Source: Cherax quadricarinatus (taxonomy: Eukaryota > Arthropoda > Malacostraca > Decapoda > Parastacidae). Taken from it: a DNA stretch of 64,000 nucleotides. Below the pieces are notes generated by a model that saw only the letters and a program-made list of their open reading frames with translations, was not told the DNA's origin and made no database searches. Shown piece by piece: positions 53,301 to 61,257 of the stretch (positions are counted from its first letter, which is position 1; each line of letters starts with the position of its first letter). Made by a program: the position numbers and the translations under genes. Location of the stretch: NCBI RefSeq assembly GCF_038502225.1, contig NC_091355.1:9174544-9238543 (forward strand). Reading direction: 5' to 3'.

Positions 53301-56300
53301 CGGGCAACTTAAGAGAGTAAATCACCTCAAAATTAGTGTTACTGGTACATGCAATCCAATTTTGATTAAATTAAATTAGGGAACAGGTGCGATTTGAACC
53401 CATGGCAAGTAACTTCTAAAACTTGCAGACCAGTGTGTTAACCTCTTGGCCAGCTGGCTCTAATAAGACTCATTCAACTAGATATAGTTCTATACACTAT
53501 AGGAAAGTTAGCATGGGGGCCACACCATGACCACAAATGATGGTTTTTACAAGTGAATCTCACACCAGCATGGCCAGCCATGCTGGTGTTATACAGCACC
53601 TGAGGGAATAGAAAGCATTCAAGCTTATTTCAAGGAATTGGTGCACAGGTCCAATTCCTTAGATCAAGAGCCCCTTGCCAGCATAAAGTATCCTCCCTTA
53701 AGGGGTTTCTTGACCAGAACTGTGAACATTAAACAATATTCTTAAAGAGAAAAAGGATTTGAATAATATCACAACTGACATTGTTCCTCATTATGAAAAT
53801 TCTCATTATCCACCCTGACAGTTTTCCTGGCCTTTATGGCACTTCCTTTACTGCATTCTCTAAATGACATATGACATTATTTTACTCAAATCTTGTACTT
53901 GTCCTTTCATTCTACAAGATGGTCCTCCCATATTGATGTCTAATGCTTCTTTTAATTTCTTCATTCTTTCCAAATCTGAGCAGTTGGGATATGTCACAGC
54001 TGAACAAGTTATTTTCCACTGGTCACTGGAAAATATGGTTGATATCTGTTTGTAATTTGTGAGTCTCCTACCAAGACAATTTCCATTCGTATTTCGATAC
54101 TGTCCTGAGGAAGTCACTGTGGCAAAATTTAAGTGAACAGAGGTCTGTTCTCTGCATTTGTTTTACTCTAATTAGGCTTTTTTTATTCATTTATCTCATG
54201 CTGTGCCATCAGATACTGTATTTTATTTTTAATGATCATAGAAAAGCTAAAATACAGACAATGACTTACATCAATTTCTTCAGGGTCGTTTTCCTCTGAT
54301 AAGTTGGGTATGTCTATAGTGCCTTTGATATCCTTTTCAGGATCCTCAGTCACTATGGCAGTCCAATCCAAATGCACCACCCACTCGTAGAAGAATATAA
54401 GTTTACCTTTGCGGTTACTAGCAGTGGCTTCACCTTCACATTTTGTTAATTCCTTTATTGTAATTATACCTGAAAGTCAAAGAAACACATTAATTTATTT
54501 GCAGTTTTTTAAAAAGTGGAAAAAAAAAAAAAAAAAAAAAAATGGATGGCAATGCTACTCTAGTAATCACAGGACAATAATGTCTATCAAAAAAACAGTT
54601 TCCTAACAAACTGAAGCACCATTTCATTGCCTGAACACAAAATATGTTACTATTTGCTTACTATCTTGTTTCAAGCTGAAGCATCCCTTGAGGTACCACA
54701 GTAGATCATATTTATTAAAATTTTTAACCCTTAAACTGTCCAAACATAGATCTACGTTCACGTGCGTAGCACTCCGAAAGTAGATCCACTTTTTTTTACA
54801 TTTGAAAGCACGTAAAAAAAACGTAGATCTACGTTCGGAGCACTACGCAAGTGAACGTAGATCTACATTTGGACAGTTTAAGGGTTAAAAGAATATCAAC
54901 AAGTGTTGACAAAGTTTATGTTACTAGCACAAACCTACGGGTTCAATATCACACTTCTATGTATATACAGTACAGTGGACCCCCGCTTAACGATCACCTC
55001 CCAATGCGACCAATTATGTAAGTGTATTTATGTAAGTGCGTTTGTACGTGTATGTTTGGGGGTCTGAAATGGACTAATCTACTTCACAATATTCCTTATG
55101 GGAATAAATTCGGTCAGTACTGGCACCTGAACATACTTCTGGAATGAAAAAATATCGTTAACCGGGGGTCCACTGTACATGTATTATTCTTATGCAGGCT
55201 ATTTCCCACCCTTAACGGGTGGCCCACATGTATATTCTTCAGGCGCATCAAATTACTACCAGTAAATACTTCCTTCTTGAAGGAGCCCCTGGCAATCTGT
55301 TGAGAAATTAAGTATTGTGGTGAACATCAAGAGGACTACAGTACCATCAGTAAGTACATATGTACTATATACAGAATGGAAATAAATGGTATAAAATACC
55401 GACACAATGGAAATATAAACACATATGCAGTTTAATGTGATCCTTTATTGACAACATTTCGCCCACACAGTGGGCTTTCTGTTTGTGACTTGAAAAAGCC
55501 CACTGTGTGGGCAAAATGTTGTCAATAAAGGATCACATTAATCTGCATGTGTGTTTATATTTCCACTATATACAGAAAATGAAGAAATACATAAGCATTC
55601 CATAAATGGCAAACTAAATTTTTAAACCACATTAATATAATTTTAAGGAAAATTAATTACAACAATGTAAAATAACATCCAACAACCTTTTATTTTATGC
55701 TACAGTGTGTAGAATAAGGTTTTAATCACAGATTTAATTTTGGAAACATTCAGCACTTATGTAGGTATCAACACTGTAAGGCAAACCTTACCTAATCCTG
55801 GTTCTTCAATGATCATGCCCTCAAACAAAGACTTCAGTTTCTCTTTACTCCAGCCACTGGCATTCTTCTCCGACCTTCAGGGATGAAACAGTCCTCATTA
55901 ATAGAATTTTTACACAGCATGCTTTATTTACTTATCTATTATAGTTATGTCTTGACTGCTTGAGAGAAATTAAAATTAAATGACAATTAACTAATTCTAA
56001 TACTAAAATAAAGAATTGTTAATGTACTACTGTAATTTATATAAATTATGGCAAAATGTGTCAAGATCTTACGCTATATCAAGCAGAAATGAAAATTATT
56101 CCACGTTATTTAATGAGTATTAAATGCAAGCTGTGATTTCGTGTATAGGGCAAGGAGGAATAACATCTTGTAGGAGTGAGGAAGAGCCAGTTGTGAGTGT
56201 GGGGGAAGTTCGTGAGGCAGTAGGTAAAATGAAAGGGGGTAAGGCAGCCGGGATTGATGGGATAAAGATAGAAATGTTAAAAGCAGGTGGGGATATAGTT

Positions 56301-59300
56301 TTGGAGTGGTTGGTGCAATTATTTAATAAATGTATGGAAGACGGTAAGGTACCTAGGGATTGGCAGAGAGCATGCATAGTTCCTTTGTATAAAGGCAAAG
56401 GGGACAAAAGAGAGTGCAAAAATTATAGGGGGATAAGTCTGTTGAGTATACCTGGTAAAGTGTATGGTAGTATTATTATTGAAAGAATTAAGAGTAAGAC
56501 GGAGAATAGGATAGCAGACGAACAAGGAGGCTTTAGGAAAGGTAGGGGGTGTGTGGACCAGGTGTTTACAGTGAAACATATAAGTGAACAGTATTTAGAT
56601 AAGGCTAAAGAGGTTTTTGTGGTATTTATGGATTTGGAAAAGGCATATGACAGGGTGGATAGGGGGGCAATGTGGCAGATGTTGCAGGTGTATGGTATAG
56701 GAGGTAGGTTACTGAAAGCAGTGAAGAGCTTTTATGAGGAAAGTGAGGCTCAAGTTAGAGTATGTAGGAAAGAGGGAAAGTATTTCCCAGTAAAAGTAGG
56801 CCTTAGACAAGGATGTGTGATGTCACCGTGGTTGTTTAATATATTTATAGATGGGGTTGTTCTAGGTAGTAGGTTGGTAGACAGCAACCGCCCAGGGAGG
56901 TACTACCGTCCTGCCAAGTGAGTGTAAAACGAAAGCCTGTAAGTGTTTTACATGATGGTAGGATTTCTGGTGTCTTTTTTTCTGTCTCATGAACATGCAA
57001 GATTTCAGGTACGTCTTGCTACTTCTACTTACACTTAGGTCACACTACACATACATGTACAAGCATATATATACACATCCCTCTGGGTTTTCTGCTACTT
57101 TCTTTCTAGTTCTTGTTTACTTCCTCTTATCTCCATGGGGAAGTGGAACAGAATTCTTCCTCCGTAAGCCATGCGTGTTGTAAGAGGTGACTAAAATGGC
57201 AGGAGCAAGGGGCTAGTAACCCCTTCTCCTGTATAAATTACTAAATTTGGAAAGAGAAGCATTTGTTTTCCTTTTTGGGCCACCCTGCTTCAGTGGGATA
57301 CGGCCAGTTTGTTGAAAGAAGAAGAAAAGATGGGGTTGTAAGAGAAGTAAATGAGAGGGTCTTGGCAAGAGGCGTGGATTTAAAAGATAAAGAATCACAC
57401 AAAGTGGGAGTTGTCACAGTTGCTCTTTGCTGATGACACTGTGCTCTTGGGAGATTCTGAAGAGAAGTTGCAGAGGTTGGTGGATGAATTTGGTAGGGTA
57501 TGCAAAAGAAGAAAATTAAAAGTGAATACAGGAAAGAGTAAGGTTATGAGGACAACAAAAAGATTAGGTGATGAAAGATTGGATATCAGATTGGAGGGAG
57601 AGAGTATGGAGGAGGTGAATGTATTCAGATATTTGGGAGTGGACGTGTCAGCGGATGGGTCTATGAAAGATGAGGTGAATCATAGAATTGATGAGGGGAA
57701 AAGGGTGAGCGGTGCACTTAGGAGTCTGTGGAGACAAAGAACTTTGTCCTTGGAGGCAAAGAGGGGAATGTATGAGAGTATAGTTTTACCAACGCTCTTA
57801 TATGGGTGTGAAGCATGGGTGATGAATGTTGCAGCGAGGAGAAGGCTGGAGGCAGTGGAGATGTCATGTCTGAGGGCAATGTGTGGTGTGAATATAATGC
57901 AGAGAATTCGTAGTTTGGAAGTTAGGAGGAGGTGCAGGATTACCAAAACTGTTGTCCAGAGGGCTGAGGAAGGGTTGTTGAGGTGGTTCAGAGATGTAGA
58001 GAGAATGGAGCGAAACAGAATGACTTCAAGAGTGTATCAGTCTGTAGTGGAAGGAAGGCGGGGTAGGGGTCGGCCTAGGAAAGGTTGGAGGGAGGGGGTA
58101 AAGGAGGTTTTGTGTGCGAGGAGCTTGGACTTCCAGCGGGCATGCGCGAGCGTGTTTGATAGGAGTGAATGGAGACAAATGGTTTTTAATACTTGACGTG
58201 CTGTTGGAGTTTGAGCAAAGTAACATTTATGAAGGGATTCAGGGAAACTGGCAGTAACTGCACTCTGAAGGACGGGTATTAATGTTGCAGTTTAAAAACT
58301 GTATTGTAAAGCACCCTTCTGGCAAGACAGTGATGGAGTGAATGATGGTGAAAGTTTTTCTTTTTTCGGGCCACCCTGCCTTGGTGGGAATCAGCCAGTG
58401 TGTTAATAAATAAAAAAATAAATGCAAACTAGAACAAAGGTACAGGTAGGGTCTGATCAGCCAGATGTCAGATATGTAGGTTCATGAACAGCAAGCAGCA
58501 ACAGCCTTACTGATCAGGCAGTTATTAAACTAACAAGTAAATGAACTCTTAAAACAAGCTACAAACAGCTTCCTCCCTTGACCAAAGGTGTGTTTGCCTG
58601 CTATGCTAACCTAATTTATGGGAGGTGAAATTCTAGTTCATGTCCTGCCTAATAACTTTGGCTCAAAAGACATGATGTAGCCCAAAAGCTACAGCTTGTG
58701 TTCTCTACTGCCATATTACAAACATGGAGGGGGAGCACTAAACTCCTAAGGATCTTACAGAACCTGTAAACATGGGAGGTAATGAGGTTCAGTCCAAAGA
58801 TAGGTTCAATTCCATGGATCAAGAATCCCCTCACTAGCATCAAGGTGCTTTCCTTGAAAGGCCCATACCATTAACCAACCAGCATGGTATCCAATCAAAC
58901 CCCATGGCTATAGTTATAGGCAAATTAGAATTTCTTCACAGAATTCACATCTACAACTTCTTTTCCTTTCCTCGTGCTCACACACCCTCACCATGTTCAG
59001 CATGCATCTCACACCACTCAGACCCTAAACAGTCAACAAACATGCAGGTATTTATTTACTGCTATCTAAACATGGGTAGTTTTAAGAAGACTTGCCCATA
59101 CATCATGACTAGCTTGGGGAGTGAGCCTGGATCCTTTCAGTTATGCTCTGAATCTCTATCACTAAGCTATGATGTTAGAACAACTGATACTCATTTATGC
59201 AGATAGGCAAGTTTTATTTTTTAGAGCAAACATATTATACAACTTACAAGTCATTTGTATCACATACTTTGAATAAAAATATACAAAAAATGACATGAAG

Positions 59301-60462
59301 ACATAAAATAGAATATCCCTAGAATTTCTCAATAGTATTATTAACCAAGAAAGTTAGTAACCCTAAGAAAGTCAAGGAAAGTGACATCTTCTCAAGATAT
59401 AACCAACAATAGTCAGCTAACACTGAGATATCTATTTACTGTGTGGTGAACAAGAGCAATAGGTATGAGAAAAGATGCCCAACATTTTCATTTGCCCCCA
59501 AGATTGAACTCAAGTCCTTGGGTTATAAGTGTCAGGAACAACCACTGAGAACATAATGGTGAAGCACTATAGGCCTACTAACCTATGCTAGGCAGGTCAA
59601 AAAATATATCCAACCACACCCATTCTATGTACCCATCTAACCTCTATGTAAAACTACCCATAGTTTGACTCCATGATGCTATGCCAATGCAGTACTCCCA
59701 AATCTAAATCTGTCCAACTTTAAATTCAATGCTGCAAGTCTTGTCTTTGTTAGATATTCAGCAAGCTTATCTAAATATCCCTTTATTATTTTTTGGTTTC
59801 CATTTACACACTTAAATAAAATCTTCCCCTTCTCCAATTTTAAGTCTTTCCAGAGAGTTGAAGTTCAATGCCTCCAGCATATCTTCATAGAAAAGGTTTC
59901 TGATACATGGCATAAACTCTGTCATTCTCCTCTGTATATTTTCCAGCACAGTTATGTCCACTCTGTAATATGGAAACAGGAACTGAGTAGCATAATCTAA
60001 ACGACGCTGTACTCGAGGACCCCAATGGAAATCCAAGGACCCCAAGGGAAATCCAAGGACCCCAATGGAAATCCAAGGACCCCAAGGGAAATCCAAGGAC
60101 CCCAAGGGAAATCCAAGGACCCCAATGGAAATCCAAGGACCCCAAGGGAAATCCAAGGACCCCAATGGAAATCCAAGGACCCCAATGGAAATCCAAGGAC
60201 CCCAAGGGAAATCCAAGGACCCCAATGGAAATAAGTCACTGACTATTTTGGGTTATCTTCGGTAATTTACACTATGTATGATAATTATACTTATGTTTAC
60301 CTATGCCTAAATAAACTTACTTATCAAGGATATAAGAGGCTGAAGTATGACATAATACAGTTAGATAGGTCAGAGAACTTACCAGTGCCAGTTGTTAACA
60401 TTAGTAGCATCGGGTCGTTCCTCAACAATCCACCTGGGGTCACCTTCTCCCCACTTGGCCAT
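42493..60462 (-). CDS. AHSA1: Activator of Hsp90 ATPase (Aha1), 9 coding exons, complete
   Basis: Aha1 is a cytosolic co-chaperone that binds the middle domain of Hsp90 and strongly stimulates its ATPase. Nine minus-strand GT-AG exons join into 346 codons plus stop: 60462-60383, 55874-55792, 54469-54270, 53209-53089, 48756-48656, 47549-47421, 46680-46579, 44118-43982, 42580-42493. Human AHSA1 has 338 residues. The start is MAKWGEGDPRWIVEER, with the family's conserved NVNNWHW (21-27). The N-terminal domain holds NRKGKLIFFYEW and IPNLSEEN, then a variable linker (about 165-205). The C-terminal START-like domain holds FKCTADELYRALTQRE, a VVAFTRGDV segment, GGKFEFFGGNISGEF, VQKWRFKSWPNGHYSTVTI and the end WQNYYWESIKRTFGFGAILL. 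All nine junctions keep the frame and no lesion is seen. A heat-shock element lies upstream. Confidence 0.96.
42720..42905 (+). mobile_element. LINE-A 3' UTR fragment
   Basis: Variant-B LINE-A tail: ttagtgacatctgaactgtc, gcctctgcaaagacagcgat, tttgggtcaccctgcctcgg, then aataataataat. Confidence 0.8.
42925..43118 (+). mobile_element. SINE-1 3' half
   Basis: gttctccatggggaaagaga, aactaaaatgccaggagcaa, gggctaataaccctttctcc and the tail tttgggccactctgcctcgg. 5'-truncated; it follows a LINE-A tail within 25 bp. Confidence 0.82.
43119..43981. other. AHSA1 intron 8, unassigned part
   Basis: No repeat or exon recognised. A 71-codon plus-strand frame at 43493 has no motif. Confidence 0.4.
43982..44118 (-). 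CDS. AHSA1: AHSA1 coding exon 8
   Basis: Acceptor ttttaag, donor gtgagt. It encodes EPNKQIVQKWRFKSWPNGHY, STVTIDIEQKD and TELRLSQTGVPS, the core strands of the C-terminal START-like domain. Confidence 0.95.
44580..44740. mobile_element. Scrambled LINE-A 3' fragment
   Basis: Plus-strand tail pieces (cctgccttggtgggagac; cttgttggaagaaaa plus poly-A) are split by a 44-bp segment in the opposite orientation (ttcccatctccaggac through ggtttccctgaat). Minus-strand LINE-A coding end (caaacacgctcacgcatgcc) then follows. A single element cannot give this order. Confidence 0.7.
44880..45030 (+). mobile_element. LINE-A 3' UTR fragment
   Basis: gagcacctctgcaaaaacag, gaatgatgatgaaagtattt, cgggtcaccctgccttggtg, gagacggccgacttgttgaa, A-rich tail. 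Confidence 0.82.
45035..46570. other. AHSA1 intron 7, unassigned part
   Basis: About 1.5 kb without recognised repeats; several short frames without motifs. No extra exon is required, since exons 7 and 8 join in frame. Confidence 0.4.
46579..46680 (-). CDS. AHSA1: AHSA1 coding exon 7
   Basis: Acceptor atttttcag, donor gtaggt, 34 whole codons: MVVAFTRGDVKLRVEKGGKF then EFFGGNISGEFESL. Matches the GGKFHMVDGNVSGEF region of vertebrate Aha1. Confidence 0.95.
47308..47337. repeat. Poly-A tract (30 bp)
   Basis: Run of 30 A just inside the intron beyond exon 6. No retro-element body is recognisable next to it on either side. Confidence 0.9.
47421..47549 (-). CDS. AHSA1: AHSA1 coding exon 6
   Basis: Acceptor tcttcag, donor gtaagt, 43 whole codons: MKSTTNDIQKMELGCKIST, then SKINVSQTFKCTADELYRAL and TQRE. 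It starts the C-terminal domain (ITLKETFLTSPEELYRVFT equivalent). Confidence 0.94.
48656..48756 (-). CDS. AHSA1: AHSA1 coding exon 5 (linker)
   Basis: Acceptor ctttccag, donor gtaagt. It encodes EYAVDLIKPTKGQAVTKPVK then THNPPSTDISFNSN, a Pro/Lys-rich interdomain linker that varies between species. Supported mainly by splice sites and by preserving frame on both sides. Confidence 0.88.
48929..49129. mobile_element. TA-flanked MITE
   Basis: TA on both sides (48927-48928, 49130-49131). Ends cagtagtacccagaattttg and complement cagcagtaccccaagtttcg. Interior ttcgttccggaaggctgttt and cattaccaaatgaatttgtt align with the 29133 copy. Confidence 0.9.
49200..49735. other. AHSA1 intron 4, unassigned part
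   Basis: No recognised repeat; a (tcctcc)-like short run at 49525-49545 only. Confidence 0.35.
49737..50030 (-). mobile_element. SINE-2, full length reference copy
   Basis: Minus strand: tRNA-like head (50026-49960) with ggcctggtggctaaagttct and B box gggttcgattcccgg. Body follows with gggtacctgggtgttagtcg, then ctctgcataacaagtggctt, tctatatatagtagtatgtt, gatgtcagttaggcatgtat, and a tail of TAT/TTA units. This is the cleanest view of the SINE-2 3' end without LINE-B sequence. Confidence 0.88.
50270..52621 (-). mobile_element. Tigger/pogo-type DNA transposon, near intact
   Basis: 2352 bp with terminal inverted repeat CAGTGGTCCCTC at both ends, TA before the left end (50268-50269) and CA (probably mutated TA) after the right. 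Both subterminal regions carry the same-orientation motif gcgacgattatcgaaaaaga / gcgacgatttccgaaaagga (50312, 52565). The interior encodes one transposase with a single frameshift. It sits in AHSA1 intron 4 on the gene's strand. Confidence 0.94.
50558..52349 (-). pseudogene. TIGD-like: Tigger-type transposase, one frameshift
   Basis: A 464-codon frame from 52349 has a CENP-B-type helix-turn-helix (about 10-65; EFKKNIIEQYESG, SRTTISSIV), a second Tc5-type HTH (about 75-145; GWFERFKNRSGI), and a DDE domain with Asp189 (FICDETGLFWKKMPKRTY), Asp306 (LLVMDSAPAHPPNL) and Asp343 (LLQPMDQQVI). After FVADPDEPV (about 51065) the sense continues in another frame (50558-51112) with an acidic tail (EELVEDHNEELTTEELQELQ) and Ser-rich end. 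One inserted or deleted base explains the break. No other stop was noticed, so this copy is young. Confidence 0.93.
52710..52820 (+). mobile_element. LINE-A 3'-tail fragment
   Basis: gtgtgaatgatggtgagagt, ccggtcaccctgccttggtg, ggagacagccagcgggttaa, then 20 A. Only ~100 bp of the element was inserted. Confidence 0.82.
53089..53209 (-). CDS. AHSA1: AHSA1 coding exon 4
   Basis: Acceptor gcttcag, donor gttagt. It encodes VNVTLSAGGSLGDKVKEFLR then KKGANNIREKIREYIETLKK, the end of the N-terminal domain. Confidence 0.95.
53383..53580 (-). mobile_element. SINE-3 copy (body then tRNA-like module)
   Basis: On the minus strand: ccatgctggtgtgagattca, catttgtggtcatggtgtgg, cttattagagccagctggcc (A-box-like), then ccatgggttcaaatcgcacc (B box). 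The tRNA-like module again comes last. Confidence 0.7.
53585..53715. repeat. REP-4 fragment
   Basis: ttatacagcacctgagggaa, tccaattccttagatcaaga, gccccttgccagcataaagt, cctcccttaaggggt. Confidence 0.6.
54270..54469 (-). CDS. AHSA1: AHSA1 coding exon 3
   Basis: Acceptor ctttcag, donor gtaagt. It encodes IITIKELTKCEGEATASNRK then GKLIFFYEWVVHLDW and IKGTIDIPNLSEENDPEEID. The NRKGKL motif is the conserved basic patch of the Aha1 N-domain. Confidence 0.96.
54728..54884. mobile_element. TTAA-flanked 157-bp foldback MITE
   Basis: TTAA at 54724-54727 and 54885-54888. Arms 54728-54786 and 54826-54884 are inverted copies differing at about 6 of 59 positions, with a short T/A-rich loop. Each arm contains gtagatctacgtt-type palindromes. 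Terminal CCCTTaaACTGTC parallels CCCTTtgACTGTC of the 32186-33239 element, pointing to the same superfamily. Confidence 0.87.
54973..55175. mobile_element. TA-flanked MITE (CAGTGGACCCCC ends)
   Basis: TA at 54971-54972 and 55176-55177. Ends cagtggacccccgcttaacg and complement cagtggacccccggttaacg differ at one position. Interior gtaagtgtatttatgtaagt and ggtctgaaatggactaatct match 16018-16220. Confidence 0.92.
55408..55565. repeat. 71-bp-arm foldback, Penelope-like terminal repeat candidate
   Basis: Arms 55408-55478 and 55495-55565 are inverted copies with 3 mismatches in 71, around a 16-nt loop. Each arm holds GCCCACtgtGTGGGC followed by gaaa/aaaa and tgttgtcaataaagg. The left flank (gtataaaataccgacacaa) is shared with the related repeat at 63024-63140. 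Confidence 0.8.
55792..55874 (-). CDS. AHSA1: AHSA1 coding exon 2
   Basis: Acceptor cctgaag, donor gtaagg. It completes the split Trp codon of NNWHW and encodes SEKNASGWSKEKLKSLFEGM then IIEEPGL. Confidence 0.95.
56130..58196 (+). pseudogene. LINE-A reverse transcriptase and C-terminal domain, interrupted
   Basis: First part (frame to 56860) holds [36 protein letters not shown], motif [16 protein letters not shown] and motif [25 protein letters not shown]-1 then breaks the codon series. After 57328 it resumes but a 2-bp (CA) loss near 57390 shifts the frame. 57411-58196 gives motif C ([10 protein letters not shown]), thumb, LLYGCEAWVMNVAARRRLEA, RCRITKTVVQ and [20 protein letters not shown] to a natural stop. 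It supplies the 208 bp missing from the 20.7 kb copy. Confidence 0.9.
56861..57327 (+). mobile_element. SINE-1 inside LINE-A, 12-bp duplication
   Basis: AGATGGGGTTGT flanks it at 56849-56860 and 57328-57339, while uninterrupted LINE-A has this once. The 467-bp length equals the 41457-41924 copy. It begins tctaggtagtaggttggtag and ends tgggccaccctgcttcagtg, ggatacggccagtttgttga. Confidence 0.95.
58445..58900. repeat. LINE-B and REP-4 fragments
   Basis: 58445-58545: plus-strand LINE-B landmarks (gtctgatcagccagatgtca, gcaacagccttactgatcag). 58725-58890: REP-4 (gagcactaaactcctaagga, gggaggtaatgaggttcagt, tccatggatcaagaatcccc, agcatcaaggtgctttcctt). Confidence 0.55.
58985..59560 (-). mobile_element. 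Two old SINE-2 copies
   Basis: 58985-59185 and 59390-59560 both keep, on the minus strand, a B-box-like segment and the complement of cagtcaacaaacatgcaggt / agtcagctaacactgagata. Both are strongly diverged. Confidence 0.5.
59690..60010 (-). pseudogene. CR1-type LINE ORF2 C-terminal fragment
   Basis: Minus-strand codons 60015-59815 read RLDYATQFLFPYYRVDITVL, ENIQRRMTEFMPCIRNLFYE and DMLEALNFNSLERLK. This matches the LEYASPVWSP...QRRATKLIP...LPYEERL order of many CR1-clade reverse transcriptases. Its upstream side ends at the minisatellite. Confidence 0.75.
60021..60232. repeat. 20-bp minisatellite, ten full units
   Basis: Units of CCCAAkGGAAATCCAAGGAC start every 20 bp from 60021 to 60201, with a partial eleventh. 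The variable base runs T G T G G T G T T G T. There are no other differences between units, so expansion is recent. The flank after the array (aatggaaataagtcactgac) is SINE-2 body sequence, so the unit likely arose within a SINE. Confidence 0.96.
60383..60462 (-). CDS. AHSA1: AHSA1 coding exon 1 with start codon
   Basis: ATG at 60462-60460, donor gtaagt. It encodes MAKWGEGDPRWIVEERPDAT then NVNNWHW with the Trp codon split TG|G. The NxNNWHW motif is specific to Aha1-type Hsp90 co-chaperones and lies at the expected distance from the start, so this start is secure. Confidence 0.97.
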
Positions 60463-60800
60463 TACGGGTCAATTAGTGTATGTAGCAGGTAAAATCAGCA
60501 GGTCAGACCGGGGTCAGAGGACCGGCGTGATATCCACCTGCTATTACTCCTTGATAATTCGTAATTGAGGCTTTTCCCGCCCTGTAATATATCCCTTAAG
60601 GCTTCCTCTGGCGATAATATCTGCCAGATATATAGTGCCGAAGACCGGTAGTCAGGGTTAAGAGGGAAAAAAGAGGATACTATTCCAGTGGAGGGATGTA
60701 CAGTGACTGCCAGCCAATGTTTACCTCCAACCAGGGATCCCGAGGCGAATATTCCAGAATAAACTACAGACACTATATATATAACTTTATGCTGCGTGTC
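60463..60800 (-). promoter_or_regulatory. AHSA1: AHSA1 5' flank / probable promoter region
   Basis: Upstream of the AHSA1 start codon and free of recognisable repeats, unlike most of the window. GC content is higher than the surroundings. It contains the heat-shock element at 60747-60759. No clear TATA box is placed correctly, and the transcription start is unknown. Confidence 0.5.
60747..60759 (-). promoter_or_regulatory. Heat-shock element (three perfect units)
   Basis: GAAtaTTCcaGAA: three alternating nGAAn units with exact 2-bp spacing, the minimal binding site for an HSF1 trimer. It is 285 bp upstream of the AHSA1 start codon. Aha1 genes are known heat-shock-responsive targets in other organisms, so its position makes sense. 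Confidence 0.75.
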
Positions 60801-60889
60801 TTATTATATAAAATATATATAAGTATGCGTATTCTTATAAATGCGGGTTTTGATACCGCATACAGCGAAGATGACAAAAAATAATGTTA

Positions 60890-61255
60890 AACTTTATCGG
60901 TATTTGCAGGTATGTCACCTCAATATACACATGTATTGTCTTGTATTCAGTATTTCTTAAACTGATTTACAAAATATAAAATTATTAAGTGGTAAATTAA
61001 TTGCGTCGTGAAAGAAAGAAATTGTATAAGAAGTCACAAAGAACACCTAACTAGAATGTATGAGAACCTTGCAAGTTCTGAAACACTAAAATGTTGAACT
61101 TATTTTATATATAGAGAGCTCGAACTTATTTTCCCTTAATAGTGCTTTGTTCTAATAGTCTGCGAATTTTCTTAGCAAAATTACACATTTTTTCATAAAC
61201 ATACTGTAATTAGATATATCGCTATGTGCGGATGCCATTTACCTAAAACTTGAAA
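60890..61255. other. Unassigned AT-rich sequence
   Basis: No repeat or frame recognised. Confidence 0.35.
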
Positions 61256-61257
61256 AC

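Larger units (their letters stand above)
56130..58418 (+). mobile_element. LINE-A copy split by SINE-1, 9-bp duplication
   Basis: TAAATGCAA occurs at 56121-56129 and 58419-58427, bounding the insert. The 5' end is truncated within the segment before RT. Coding sequence runs to the C-terminus at about 58195, then a 3' UTR lacking ~40 bp found in other copies (ggcagtaactgcactctgaa), ending ccaccctgccttggtgggaa and an AT-rich tail. Lies in AHSA1 intron 1, antisense to the gene. Confidence 0.9.

Noticed and set aside
57680..58226. Minus-strand frames of 88 and 66 codons
   Set aside because: Complement of the LINE-A C-terminal coding region.
60021..60232. Possible CRISPR-like direct repeats
   Set aside because: Head-to-tail 20-bp units with no spacers in a eukaryotic genome: a minisatellite.
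60025..60265. Repetitive proteins with GNPRTPMEIQGPQ or GPWISIGVL repeats
   Set aside because: Produced by the 20-bp minisatellite in every frame; no start context, splice sites or composition suggesting a gene.
60765..60785. tatatata string as the AHSA1 TATA box
   Set aside because: It lies farther from the gene than the heat-shock element and has no supporting start-site motif; AT-rich strings are common here.
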